Source: Candidatus Uhrbacteria bacterium
GTDB lineage: Bacteria > Patescibacteriota > Patescibacteriia > UBA9934
Length of the DNA: 57,930 bases
Assembly (NCBI GenBank): GCA_943358395.1
Contig: CALRGY010000003.1
Location: forward strand, 1-57,930
Reading direction: 5' to 3'
The notes beneath the pieces were generated by a model that worked only from the letters and a program-made list of their open reading frames with translations, had not been told where the DNA came from and did not search any database. The translations under genes were made by a program, and so were the position numbers. Shown here piece after piece: positions 8,671 to 18,399 of this stretch (within the stretch, counting starts at the first letter, position 1; each line of letters opens with the position of its first letter).

Positions 8671-8833
8671 AGCCCCCTCTAATCCCCCTCCTCCCCCTAA
8701 CCCCTCCATAAATGGAGGGGAGTTCACAATCGAGATTCATCTCTTTGCTTCTCTCCCCCATTTACCTGTCCCCACGAAGCTTTAGCGAAGTGGGATGGGG
8801 GAGTAAGGAGGGGGTGGGAGTCGGAGGGGGCTG
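8671..8833. repeat. two C/G-rich palindromic repeats
   Basis: Two modules: 8671-8724, built around CCCCTCCATAAATGGAGGGG, and 8753-8833, where the CCCCCATTT...ATGGGGGAG arms enclose a longer loop with TTTAGCGAAG. Both carry CCCCCTC/GAGGGGG flanks. They fill most of the spacer between the giant gene and its downstream neighbour. Confidence 0.75.
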
Positions 8834-8853
8834 AGCCGCAAAGAGTCGAGAAA

Positions 8854-11800
8854 TCAGGGAGCACAGTAATTGATTCGCACATTACTGATATTGATCTTCC
8901 CCTCCCCACGGAACGTAAACCGAACCGGAATCTCGGTGTCGCTTACACCATCGCAGGCAAAGTTACTTGGCCACGGCAAGGAAATATTGTGCGCATCCCT
9001 AATCGAATCAGTATCTGTTGCAACGGTGCTACCATCGGAAGAAAGAATCGTGATTGTTGCTTCGTTTAACGATTCAGTGATCGCGGAGTACGCATCTTCA
9101 ATCTCTTCCTCGGTCGATCCTGCTTGTGAGTAATCCACAGCATTCAATGGGCTTTCCGTGTTATCCCGATCGCAGTCAGAGAAACTGGTATCAGTGGATT
9201 CACACACCGTATTGCTCGACCAATTATTCATGTACTTCAGCAGTGTAGTATCCGAAGTAAGAGCAATCGAATACAGCTCAATGTCGCTTTGCAGCACTTT
9301 GCGTGCATGGGTATTGGCACACGCAACTTCATCGGCACAATCATAATCGTACTCATGCGTTGGCTGCCCGTCACTCAAGAACACAATGATTTTCGCAACG
9401 TTACTTCCGGTCACCGCATCAAGCATGGTTCGTGCCTCGTTAAACCCTCTCCACGTTTCGGTATACCCACCAGCAAGACCATCGTACGTATTCACATACC
9501 CCTGTAATGTGCTTTCGCCGGAAGATGTCAGGAACGTTGAATCCATGGTTACTGATGTTGAATAGTGCACCAAGCCAATATGCGCCTTGCTTCCCAGCTC
9601 GTCGAAAAGATCCGTAATGGCGGTATTAATACTATTCACAGCAGTATTCAATCGCGAGCCAACAAACCAATTTTCACACACATCAGCACTTCCGTCAGAG
9701 AGCACGGGACAGTCACTGTTTTGAGAGCACGACTCCGTGGAGTCCGCACGACACGTCCCCAAGTTATTCCCATCAAAATCGGATTTCATCGACCCAGAAA
9801 CATCAGTCACGAACACGACATATACATCCGGTTCTTCGATTTCGCTGAAGTCGATATCTGCAAGGATATTACCCGAAACCGTACATGCAGGAATGGTGAT
9901 GGTGGCAGCGTTTGGCAACGTCGACGTGCTGGACGTGCTGTACGAATACACATCCGCTTCATCGTCACCGCGTGCGCCGATTTCGTTCGTGGTGAGTAAT
10001 AAGGAACCTGTTGTGGTGGACAGTGGGCATGTTGCCGCACACGATTCTGCACACACCGGTGGAGTGCATCGCTCAACACTTCCACATTCGCTCCCTCCAA
10101 GTCTGCAATAATCGCCATTAAATCCCCCGCCATTACACATCCCTATTTGTGAACAGAACACATATGGAATCGTTGTGCCATCAGCACTGGTGTACACACT
10201 TCCTTCACCTTCTTCATACGAAAGACCGTCCTGACTTTCATTACACTCTCCAAGATTCGCCGATGATCCATTACTCTCATAAAACATGTTGAACCAGTAA
10301 TACGGCACCTCGGCACCGTCGCACAGTTCTGGACCGTTCCGTACACCGTCACCACAGAATTCACCGGAAGCCGTGGTGTAATAGCAGCTCGTCGAGCACG
10401 CGGTACACGTGGAATCGTATGCGGAATCACATCCTGCACCATTATCTGTTCCTTCATCACATTCCTCTACACCGTCGTACAAGTATCCATCACCACACGT
10501 GTTCAACGTACATTCCGTTGTACAATCATCCGTTGCAACATCGTTTCCGTCGTCACATTCCTCGTTCGAATCCGCCACGCCATCCCCACATGTTCCAGCG
10601 GTTTCACAAGGGATCTTTTCCCACGTCAACGCGGATGAATACACACATAATTCCCCGCTCGCACCGTTATCTTCACATGTTTTTACACGTGCTGTTTCGT
10701 AACCTTGTGCGTCTGGTTCGCATGCATTCGTAGCTAAATCACCGGAACCGCTACATAACGAGCCAGCAATAAACGGAGCAAGTCCAGAAGCGATCGCCGC
10801 ATCGTACCCACAATACCCAGAAACAGGACAGTCAGAAGAACTCGAGCACGGATCTCCGTCCTTGGGCCCACCACAACACAACGCACCGCCCCATGTATCC
10901 GATGTTGCATCGCATTCTTCGGCGCTATCAACCGTGGTATCCCCGCAGTACGACGCTGGCCCGGCACAATCCCAGGCGCATGTTGTATTTGGATTTGCTG
11001 CGTATGTTCCGTTGTATCCAGCACACAATCCGGCAGTACCCGTATATGGTTTCGACGTTGCCGTTGCTGTAGTACTCGAACTTCCACAATCACACGCTTC
11101 TCCACCAGAAATCACGCCATCGCCACAATATCGGGCAGTGCTCCATTTACACAAATCACCACAATATCCGTACTCACCATTCTTCGCACCGTCATCACAT
11201 TCCTCACTAAGCGTTGCATCGATCACGCCGTTGCCACACGATGGCGCTGAACACACGGCAGTACTCGAAAGCGTCCAACCGGAACACGTACTATTACAAT
11301 CTTGATCTGCACTTCCAGCAGTATCATCGGATGTTCCAGAAATGCCGTCTACACCAACGTCATATACACACGACGTTGCATACACATCCCCGATTTCACA
11401 TGTCTCTGTGTAATCATCGGTAGCATCGTCAGGAGTTCCGTTGGTACTTGTGCCGATAATTCCATCACCGCAACTACTCGATGTGCCGTACACATCGCCA
11501 TCGCAATACGATGACGTGTAGAACGTAACAGCATCGGTACTATCGGAATCAAAAGGATTTACCCAACTTGCGCCCGTATATTCCAACTCCGTCGCAAGCT
11601 CATACTTCTCAGAACCGATCGCACGATAATGATACACATATGAACCCTCCGGGCACATGTAGGCACCGCTCGTTTGCTCAACGCAAGTCGCGGAATCGTA
11701 GCCATCACACGCAGCATACGTATTCAATGGATCCGTTGGCATATCAATGCCAAGTGCCCCGCCCAATGTTTCCGTCCACGAACTCCAGCCACTCGATGCT

Positions 11801-14800
11801 AACGATCGCACAGCAGTACCAGAGGAAAGCACAGGAATCACGCCGTCATTTTCTTCACTGTATGCGGTAACGGCACGTGAAACATCCTTCACATCCGCAA
11901 GACGTGTAACATCACGTGCGATCTTCGCCGCATCATCTTCATCCGCGATGTTCGCCAAGAACGTCAGGTTCTCCACCATCTGCTTGTAAACATCCTGCGT
12001 TACGGAAGATGCGCCGGCGTTATACGAAATAACGAAAATGTTCGAATACAATCCCGACGATGTTGAGTTCGCCATGCCAACATATGTGGAGCGTTCATCT
12101 TCTACTGCTTGGAATCCATCAATCGTGGTCTCTGATGGACTGCCGGTAAATCCTTGCGCCGTATACCACGCCATTGGGCTGAGATACTCGGCATTGCTCA
12201 AGATGCGCACACCAATCACATCGCCATTGTCGTCGGTAGATGATGTTGACGAATCTGCATCGATCTCAAACAAGTATTCTTTCAACACCTTGGTGCTCGA
12301 TGGTTGCGTTGGCACAAGCACTACATTCACATCTGGCAAATCCTCCGTTGTTACGTCATCGTCAAGATAATCCTTACAATACGACATGGAGAAATTCATG
12401 TAGCCTCCTGGAAGTTCAAATACGCCAGTATCGCCAGAGCCATCGTCCGTCCATGGGAAGGATGAAAGTGCTGGCCACGGATTCTTACACAACAGCACAA
12501 GAACATCCGCGGTACCGCTCACGGTTTTTCCGGTGGTACCGCCAATGGTGTCTGCCGTAATTTTCACCGTTGCCGTTACCGTTGCCTTACCGTTTTCATT
12601 CTTTGCCGTAACCGTTGCTTCATCGAGTGCCGTGGTCGATTGTGTAGCAGTTACGATGTTCTCATCACTACTTGCCCACGCACTCCACGTCCAATCGTAT
12701 ACCGTAGGAATCTCCGTGATCTCTTGCCGTGTGCCAGCGGTGTATGAAACCGCAGTCGCTGTAAACGTATGCGCTTCGCCGCTGGTAGTAAACGTATTCG
12801 AGCTTTCGGTATCAGTATCCTCTACCGTCACCGCATCAACAGTACAAATATCGGTTCCCGTCGTGAACGTGATCGATTGCTTTCCCTTCATCGCTCCCCC
12901 AAGTGCAGATGTGATGCCTTGCGTTGCCTGATCCGTAAGATCAGTATCCCCCACAAACATAAGCGTGTACGACGAGCTCGCTTCCAGCGCAACGGAATAA
13001 TTCATGGCAACTTTATACGTCACTGCACCAGTTGTTGCATCGGTAACTGCAGTTTGGGTGTACCCGGAAATCGGCACAATACAGTCTGTCGATGCCGCAC
13101 TTGCCTCTGCACCAAAGAAGAATGTTTTGATGGTGCGGAACACTTTCGCAAAGAAGCTCGAATCTGCAAGCGCAAGCGTGGTGTATTCCTCCGGACATGA
13201 TTGCCCGGAAGCCAAGTTCAATTGCACATACATCTGTGGCGTGGTGATTTGTACTTCATCCACCGTTTGCGTGAGCGTAAACGAATCCCGATCCATCTGC
13301 TCGGAGAACACGCCGTATATCGCAGCATTGCGGCACACCGCGCTTCCGATTGGTGCCGATGATTCAAGCTCTGGCCGTGGCACACAGCAATTCCCAATCC
13401 CCACGCCATACGTGGAAGGATCTGAACAATCTTCATCAGTCGTCGCCCCACACGAAAGTGTAAAGTCTGCAGATGCGGAAAGGCTCGATGATTCTTCCGA
13501 AACTGTCACAATACCGATCGCTTTATTGGTTGTAGCACTCACTTCAGCAACCGCTTCCGATGTGATGTACGCCACCTGTACCGGATCTGGTCTGCCATCA
13601 CCGGTAGAGCTTGATGATTCGCATGATGCATATTCACCAACGCCAGCAAATCCATCACCACATACCGATGGCTCACCGTACGCAACCGATGACCCTTCGA
13701 ACGTACAGGAATCAGAGCACCCTTCCACTCCAGCCGCAGGATCACAATCCTCCCCCCCACCATTCTCTGCCGTGTCCGTTGCTGCATCTTGCTCAACAAG
13801 AGCATTGCCACAACATTCAAACTCGCCGTCTATTGCCCCAGGACACGCGGCAGACCCTTCACGAATACAGATCGACGAGCAGCCATCGTTCTCCGCGGTG
13901 TTCCCGTCATCGCAGGTTTCGTACGGTGTAGTGATTTTACCGTCGCCACACAATGCTCCACCTAATGATGCCAAACTGTGAGAACCTTCTGCTAAACACA
14001 ACCGCGAACACCCATCACCGTTGACGTTATTGCCATCGTCACATACTTCTCCAGCGTGAGTAATCTCATCGGCGGCAATATCATTGTTTCCACACGTTGC
14101 GCTCACTGATGCCGAACCCTCCGCCAAACACGTCGCTGAACAGCCGTCGCCATTCGTAAGGTTCCCGTCATCACAACTTTCAGCAATGTCCATGGAATAC
14201 GTCACTTCAATTGCGTTGTTCGCACAACAATTCGTTCCCGTGGTGCGGCATGTTGCGGTGGCGTATGCGCAATCACTCGTGGCAGTACACGCTGTGCCAC
14301 TCACCGAGCACGTCGATGTGCTGGTATCGCACGTTTCAACACACTCGCTATCGGCGCTACACGATGAACCAGTAGAACTACACGTAAACGAACACGCGTT
14401 CGATCCTTCAAATACACATGTTGACGAGCATCCGTCATGATCTGTGGTATTCCCATCGTCACACTCTTCGCCACTCATGTTTGCATCACGGTCGAGCACG
14501 CCGTCGCCACACACCGCCTGATACGGCGAGCTTCCAATTGGCGTACACAGCGATGAACATCCTTCCGTAATTGCCGTAGGTCCGCCGTCGAACAATTTTC
14601 CGTCGATCGTTGAAAATGCTGCCGTGTATCCAGTGGTTTCCGTGTTTTGAGTGCTGTCGGGAATTGGGTCTGTCCAGTTCCATGTGTACGCAGCTCCCGC
14701 TAATTTCTGCCCAGATGTTGAACAGGAATCTGCGGCACCAAACGCATCCGCAGTAAATGCGGTGGTTTCCCCTACGGCATCTGCTTCAGCGCTACTTGGC

Positions 14801-17800
14801 GACATCGTAATCCGTTCAATAGCGCACGCCGTACCATCTTCACGCACACGGAACGTCCACGAGAAATCTGATCCGTAATTCAGGCGAATCAACCCAACGC
14901 CGCTTTCGCTCGTCACATCACCGGAAACGATGACGCGATAATACTCACCGGCAGTCAACGTTGCCTGATCGAACGCAAAGCCATCACATCGTGTAACGTC
15001 ATCGGTGCTCGACGTACATGGAGGATTTGCATCAAAAAAGGTCAGATTCGTACACAACTCATTGGAACATTGATAGAGCAAAATGTTGTCACCCGTCGTA
15101 ATGGTGCTTGCCGTCATTGCCGTATTGAACTCCGCATACACCAACGCATTCGTACATGCCTCAATACAGTTTGGGGCATAGCTTTCCACATACGGATCCG
15201 TAAAGTTCACCGTAAGAGTACTGCTATCTGAAACACTGCCGGCACCACCAGGATTCAGCGCAGTTGCAGTCACCTCAGTGACACCTTCTGCCAATGCCTC
15301 AAGCGTGGCACATGCGGTAGGATCACCAACACATGTTGCGTCCGCGGTACTATTAAAATCGACGTATGAATACCGATCAAGTGACCAATCCCACGTATAG
15401 TCCGAGCTATCCACCACCACACAACCGGTTCCTGCATTTGCACCAAAACCCGTAGTTTCACCATCAACAGAAAGCGATTCCCGTGCCGGAGTAACCGTCA
15501 CACGGTCAACAACGCACTGCGCAGAAGACGTTGACGTGGTGAAGTCCCACGTTACTGCCTTTGCCAACGGAACAGAATCCGATGAAAGAGCACTCGTCGC
15601 AACAGTCACACGATAGGTACTGTTCGTATCAAAATCCGCATCCGGAATCCACGTCACACGCGTTGCGGTGGTCGATGACGCCGCTGTGGCAGTACCGGAA
15701 ACCGCTGCGGTTGTGGTACATGGATTATCCGTTGCGCTTGCCACGACTGCTGTACATTTTTCGATAGTAAATGCGGCTTCTGCACTTGGTTCATTCATCA
15801 GCGTGGTGAATTCGGCATACACCACCGCATTCACACAAATCTCGTCCTGCTCTGAATACACATTATTTGGCACCGCAGAAACAGTAGTCACCGAGCATTC
15901 GCTTACCACTTGAGGAACATCGTAAATCTCTCCCGTTGAAAATGCCCAGGCATACGCCGCCTTCACTGCCGCTGACGAAGATGACGTTGCACCAACCGTA
16001 AGGTTCGCGGCATTACTCTCACGTCCTGCAACCGTTACCGTGACCGGCCCCGTGACAGCACCCGAAGGAACCACGGCGGTAATTCTCGACTGCCCCCATG
16101 TGGTTGCCGTCAAATTCTTCACACCGTCATAAAAGGTGATCGTATCCGTGGCTACGCCAAAACTATCACCAATAATCACCACCTCATCCCCCACGTCAGC
16201 TGACGACGTGATACTACAAATTCCAGGTGTTGGCGCAGCACTCGTCACCGTGAATGTTTGCGACGTTGACGTTACCCCTTCGCGATTCGTCACTGTGACG
16301 GTATACGCACCATTCGCAAGCGGTGTCGCAGATGCATCGTTGAATGTTTCCGGGACGATAATAATCACCTGATCATTTTTCCAATAATCTGAGCTACACG
16401 CGGATGGGAAATCAACGCTCCCAATCGCCGTATCACCAGCAGCATTCGTAAACGTCACTGTTCCCACCGATGCCCCAAAGTTTGTTCCAGAAAGAGTAAC
16501 GTATTGACCAATTCCACCAGATTCCGGAGCAATATCAGTAATAGTGGAAATATCAGCTTCTTCTTCCACAATAGTCAACGCAACAGTATTCGACGCCTGC
16601 CCATCCACCACAACGCTCACGTGATATTCCCCTTCTGTTACCTGTGGCACCGTGACCTTTACCGCATCGGTTCCCCACGCGGTATACGATCCCGCAGCAG
16701 TAGATGAAAACAGCACCTCTCCGGCATCACCCTGCGTGCTTCCAAAATTCGATCCGTACACAGTAAGCGCCGACGTTGGATACGCCTCTGATCGGGACAA
16801 CGTACACAAACTTGGGTGCACCACGTCGTTCACGTCAAAGTTCGGCACCAGCACGCCAGAATCGTCGTTCGTGGCATCCGAAACATCATCGGCATTCACA
16901 ATCGTGATTGGCCCATCCCCTGCACCCGCTGGCACATCGACAATAACTTGCGTGTCTTGCCACCCATCGCCACAGCTTCGCAATACCGTTGCCTCCACCG
17001 TTCCCGTTCCTGCGCTATCGGTAAAGAATACCGATCCATCTGATCCAAAATCTGTTCCCGTAATCGTTACGTATGTTCCCACGGCACCATCTTGAGGCGA
17101 CACGTCCGTAATAACAGGATTCGACACACACACTCCCTCAACGCATGAGCCACTCGAACAATCACTGTCCACCGTACAGCTCGAGCCATCACATGCGCCA
17201 CAATACGTTGCCGCAGCAGAATCCCCACCACAATCAATACCGGTTTCGCCAAGTGTTTCATCGAGCACCCCATTAAAACACCACTCCGGTCGAGCACGAA
17301 CAGAAACAGAATCAAAGTCCTCGTTTCCAGCAAAGTCGATCACCGTCGCGGTCAGCGTGTATCGTGTGCCATCGGTGAAACCCGTAGTATCCAGCGTAGT
17401 CGCAATAGTTTCCGCAACACTTCCTGATCCAGAAACACTATCCTTCCATTCGCTATCCACAGAAAAATCTGCACTCGACACCCCAGCATCATCGGTAGCG
17501 TAGACCTGGAAGTCCGTCGATGAATCTGTGGGAATACTGGATTCCGGATACGTGATCGACGCCGTCGGATCCTGTGTATCGATGAGCGTTCCAGATGTGA
17601 ATGTCGCGGAACATGGATCCGATGTATCGCACGTCAGATCGGTACCACTCTTACTGGTAACATCCGATGAAACCGTCACGGTAAACACGGAACTTTCCGC
17701 AAAACAGAACCTGTCTGTATTCGGATCTGGGCACACTGCCGTTGGCACAAACTTCACAACATTACCAGAAACAGAGAATGCTCCATCGATCGCTGTTCCC

Positions 17801-18390
17801 GATGCGTCGGTTATCGTAATATTCCCTTCGATAGAATCGGAATCCACCGTTTTACTGAACGTGATTCGAGGCACAATATTGCGGATACTCACCCCGCCTT
17901 CTGGAGAAAAACCGGTGACGGTAAATGCGGAGGAACTTCCGCCGCCCAACCCCGTGCCACTACTGCTACTTCCGCCACTCCCACCAGAACCACCCGTTCC
18001 GCCCGTTGCTCCAAGCAAGGACTGCAGCACAAACGTCGTAATACTCCACGAGAGCAAGATGATAACAAGTCCAATGATCGCGTTAATAAGAACTTTCTTT
18101 GCCTTTTCAATCTTTTCCGGATTCCCATCTGCTGTCATCCAGAGGAATCCTCCGTACAAAATAATACATACGAGCAAAATACCGAGCACCGTTAAGCTCG
18201 TACGGATAATGTTGCCAACAATGATTTTTGGATCGGTATCGCTCAAGCCAGTAGCATCGCCAACGGTGGCAAGCGTATCAGATGTTGCGTCAGCCGCGTG
18301 CGCGATCGGCGTCGGCATAAATAATGCTCCGGCATGAAAACCGATGATGAGCGCGACGACTGCCAAACACGATGCAAGAAAGCGTTTCAC
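8854..18390 (-). CDS. giant surface protein: T4SS pilin-like anchor, Ig/TIG domains, Cys-rich repeats, VWA
   Basis: A 3178-residue protein with a GTG start. A signal peptide (cleavage near AHA-AD, residue 32) is followed by two membrane helices (about 61-85 and 101-124) with GFLWMTADGNPEKIEKAKK between them, the pattern of the T4SS pilin family common in Patescibacteria. A Gly/Ser linker precedes Big_5-like Ig domains (from about 157), several IPT/TIG domains (about 420-790) and further Ig-like domains. Two clusters of Myxococcus-type Cys-rich repeats (CDDGN...DGCSSxC) lie at about 1290-1600 and 2300-2700. A von Willebrand A domain begins near 2850, with MIDAS DVSGS at 2863-2867, and ends near 3110. 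An adhesin or host-contact role is inferred. The gene starts 9 bases after the smaller related gene. Confidence 0.9.
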   Translation of the reverse strand: MKRFLASCLAVVALIIGFHAGALFMPTPIAHAADATSDTLATVGDATGLSDTDPKIIVGNIIRTSLTVLGILLVCIILYGGFLWMTADGNPEKIEKAKKVLINAIIGLVIILLSWSITTFVLQSLLGATGGTGGSGGSGGSSSSGTGLGGGSSSAFTVTGFSPEGGVSIRNIVPRITFSKTVDSDSIEGNITITDASGTAIDGAFSVSGNVVKFVPTAVCPDPNTDRFCFAESSVFTVTVSSDVTSKSGTDLTCDTSDPCSATFTSGTLIDTQDPTASITYPESSIPTDSSTDFQVYATDDAGVSSADFSVDSEWKDSVSGSGSVAETIATTLDTTGFTDGTRYTLTATVIDFAGNEDFDSVSVRARPEWCFNGVLDETLGETGIDCGGDSAAATYCGACDGSSCTVDSDCSSGSCVEGVCVSNPVITDVSPQDGAVGTYVTITGTDFGSDGSVFFTDSAGTGTVEATVLRSCGDGWQDTQVIVDVPAGAGDGPITIVNADDVSDATNDDSGVLVPNFDVNDVVHPSLCTLSRSEAYPTSALTVYGSNFGSTQGDAGEVLFSSTAAGSYTAWGTDAVKVTVPQVTEGEYHVSVVVDGQASNTVALTIVEEEADISTITDIAPESGGIGQYVTLSGTNFGASVGTVTFTNAAGDTAIGSVDFPSACSSDYWKNDQVIIIVPETFNDASATPLANGAYTVTVTNREGVTSTSQTFTVTSAAPTPGICSITSSADVGDEVVIIGDSFGVATDTITFYDGVKNLTATTWGQSRITAVVPSGAVTGPVTVTVAGRESNAANLTVGATSSSSAAVKAAYAWAFSTGEIYDVPQVVSECSVTTVSAVPNNVYSEQDEICVNAVVYAEFTTLMNEPSAEAAFTIEKCTAVVASATDNPCTTTAAVSGTATAASSTTATRVTWIPDADFDTNSTYRVTVATSALSSDSVPLAKAVTWDFTTSTSSAQCVVDRVTVTPARESLSVDGETTGFGANAGTGCVVVDSSDYTWDWSLDRYSYVDFNSTADATCVGDPTACATLEALAEGVTEVTATALNPGGAGSVSDSSTLTVNFTDPYVESYAPNCIEACTNALVYAEFNTAMTASTITTGDNILLYQCSNELCTNLTFFDANPPCTSSTDDVTRCDGFAFDQATLTAGEYYRVIVSGDVTSESGVGLIRLNYGSDFSWTFRVREDGTACAIERITMSPSSAEADAVGETTAFTADAFGAADSCSTSGQKLAGAAYTWNWTDPIPDSTQNTETTGYTAAFSTIDGKLFDGGPTAITEGCSSLCTPIGSSPYQAVCGDGVLDRDANMSGEECDDGNTTDHDGCSSTCVFEGSNACSFTCSSTGSSCSADSECVETCDTSTSTCSVSGTACTATSDCAYATATCRTTGTNCCANNAIEVTYSMDIAESCDDGNLTNGDGCSATCLAEGSASVSATCGNNDIAADEITHAGEVCDDGNNVNGDGCSRLCLAEGSHSLASLGGALCGDGKITTPYETCDDGNTAENDGCSSICIREGSAACPGAIDGEFECCGNALVEQDAATDTAENGGGEDCDPAAGVEGCSDSCTFEGSSVAYGEPSVCGDGFAGVGEYASCESSSSTGDGRPDPVQVAYITSEAVAEVSATTNKAIGIVTVSEESSSLSASADFTLSCGATTDEDCSDPSTYGVGIGNCCVPRPELESSAPIGSAVCRNAAIYGVFSEQMDRDSFTLTQTVDEVQITTPQMYVQLNLASGQSCPEEYTTLALADSSFFAKVFRTIKTFFFGAEASAASTDCIVPISGYTQTAVTDATTGAVTYKVAMNYSVALEASSSYTLMFVGDTDLTDQATQGITSALGGAMKGKQSITFTTGTDICTVDAVTVEDTDTESSNTFTTSGEAHTFTATAVSYTAGTRQEITEIPTVYDWTWSAWASSDENIVTATQSTTALDEATVTAKNENGKATVTATVKITADTIGGTTGKTVSGTADVLVLLCKNPWPALSSFPWTDDGSGDTGVFELPGGYMNFSMSYCKDYLDDDVTTEDLPDVNVVLVPTQPSSTKVLKEYLFEIDADSSTSSTDDNGDVIGVRILSNAEYLSPMAWYTAQGFTGSPSETTIDGFQAVEDERSTYVGMANSTSSGLYSNIFVISYNAGASSVTQDVYKQMVENLTFLANIADEDDAAKIARDVTRLADVKDVSRAVTAYSEENDGVIPVLSSGTAVRSLASSGWSSWTETLGGALGIDMPTDPLNTYAACDGYDSATCVEQTSGAYMCPEGSYVYHYRAIGSEKYELATELEYTGASWVNPFDSDSTDAVTFYTSSYCDGDVYGTSSSCGDGIIGTSTNGTPDDATDDYTETCEIGDVYATSCVYDVGVDGISGTSDDTAGSADQDCNSTCSGWTLSSTAVCSAPSCGNGVIDATLSEECDDGAKNGEYGYCGDLCKWSTARYCGDGVISGGEACDCGSSSTTATATSKPYTGTAGLCAGYNGTYAANPNTTCAWDCAGPASYCGDTTVDSAEECDATSDTWGGALCCGGPKDGDPCSSSSDCPVSGYCGYDAAIASGLAPFIAGSLCSGSGDLATNACEPDAQGYETARVKTCEDNGASGELCVYSSALTWEKIPCETAGTCGDGVADSNEECDDGNDVATDDCTTECTLNTCGDGYLYDGVEECDEGTDNGAGCDSAYDSTCTACSTSCYYTTASGEFCGDGVRNGPELCDGAEVPYYWFNMFYESNGSSANLGECNESQDGLSYEEGEGSVYTSADGTTIPYVFCSQIGMCNGGGFNGDYCRLGGSECGSVERCTPPVCAESCAATCPLSTTTGSLLLTTNEIGARGDDEADVYSYSTSSTSTLPNAATITIPACTVSGNILADIDFSEIEEPDVYVVFVTDVSGSMKSDFDGNNLGTCRADSTESCSQNSDCPVLSDGSADVCENWFVGSRLNTAVNSINTAITDLFDELGSKAHIGLVHYSTSVTMDSTFLTSSGESTLQGYVNTYDGLAGGYTETWRGFNEARTMLDAVTGSNVAKIIVFLSDGQPTHEYDYDCADEVACANTHARKVLQSDIELYSIALTSDTTLLKYMNNWSSNTVCESTDTSFSDCDRDNTESPLNAVDYSQAGSTEEEIEDAYSAITESLNEATITILSSDGSTVATDTDSIRDAHNISLPWPSNFACDGVSDTEIPVRFTFRGEGKINISNVRINYCAP

Positions 18391-18399
18391 AAAAATCGT

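Noticed and set aside
17528..18337. Open plus-strand frame of 269 codons
   Set aside because: Lies entirely opposite the strongly supported N-terminal region of the giant surface protein and shows no family features.
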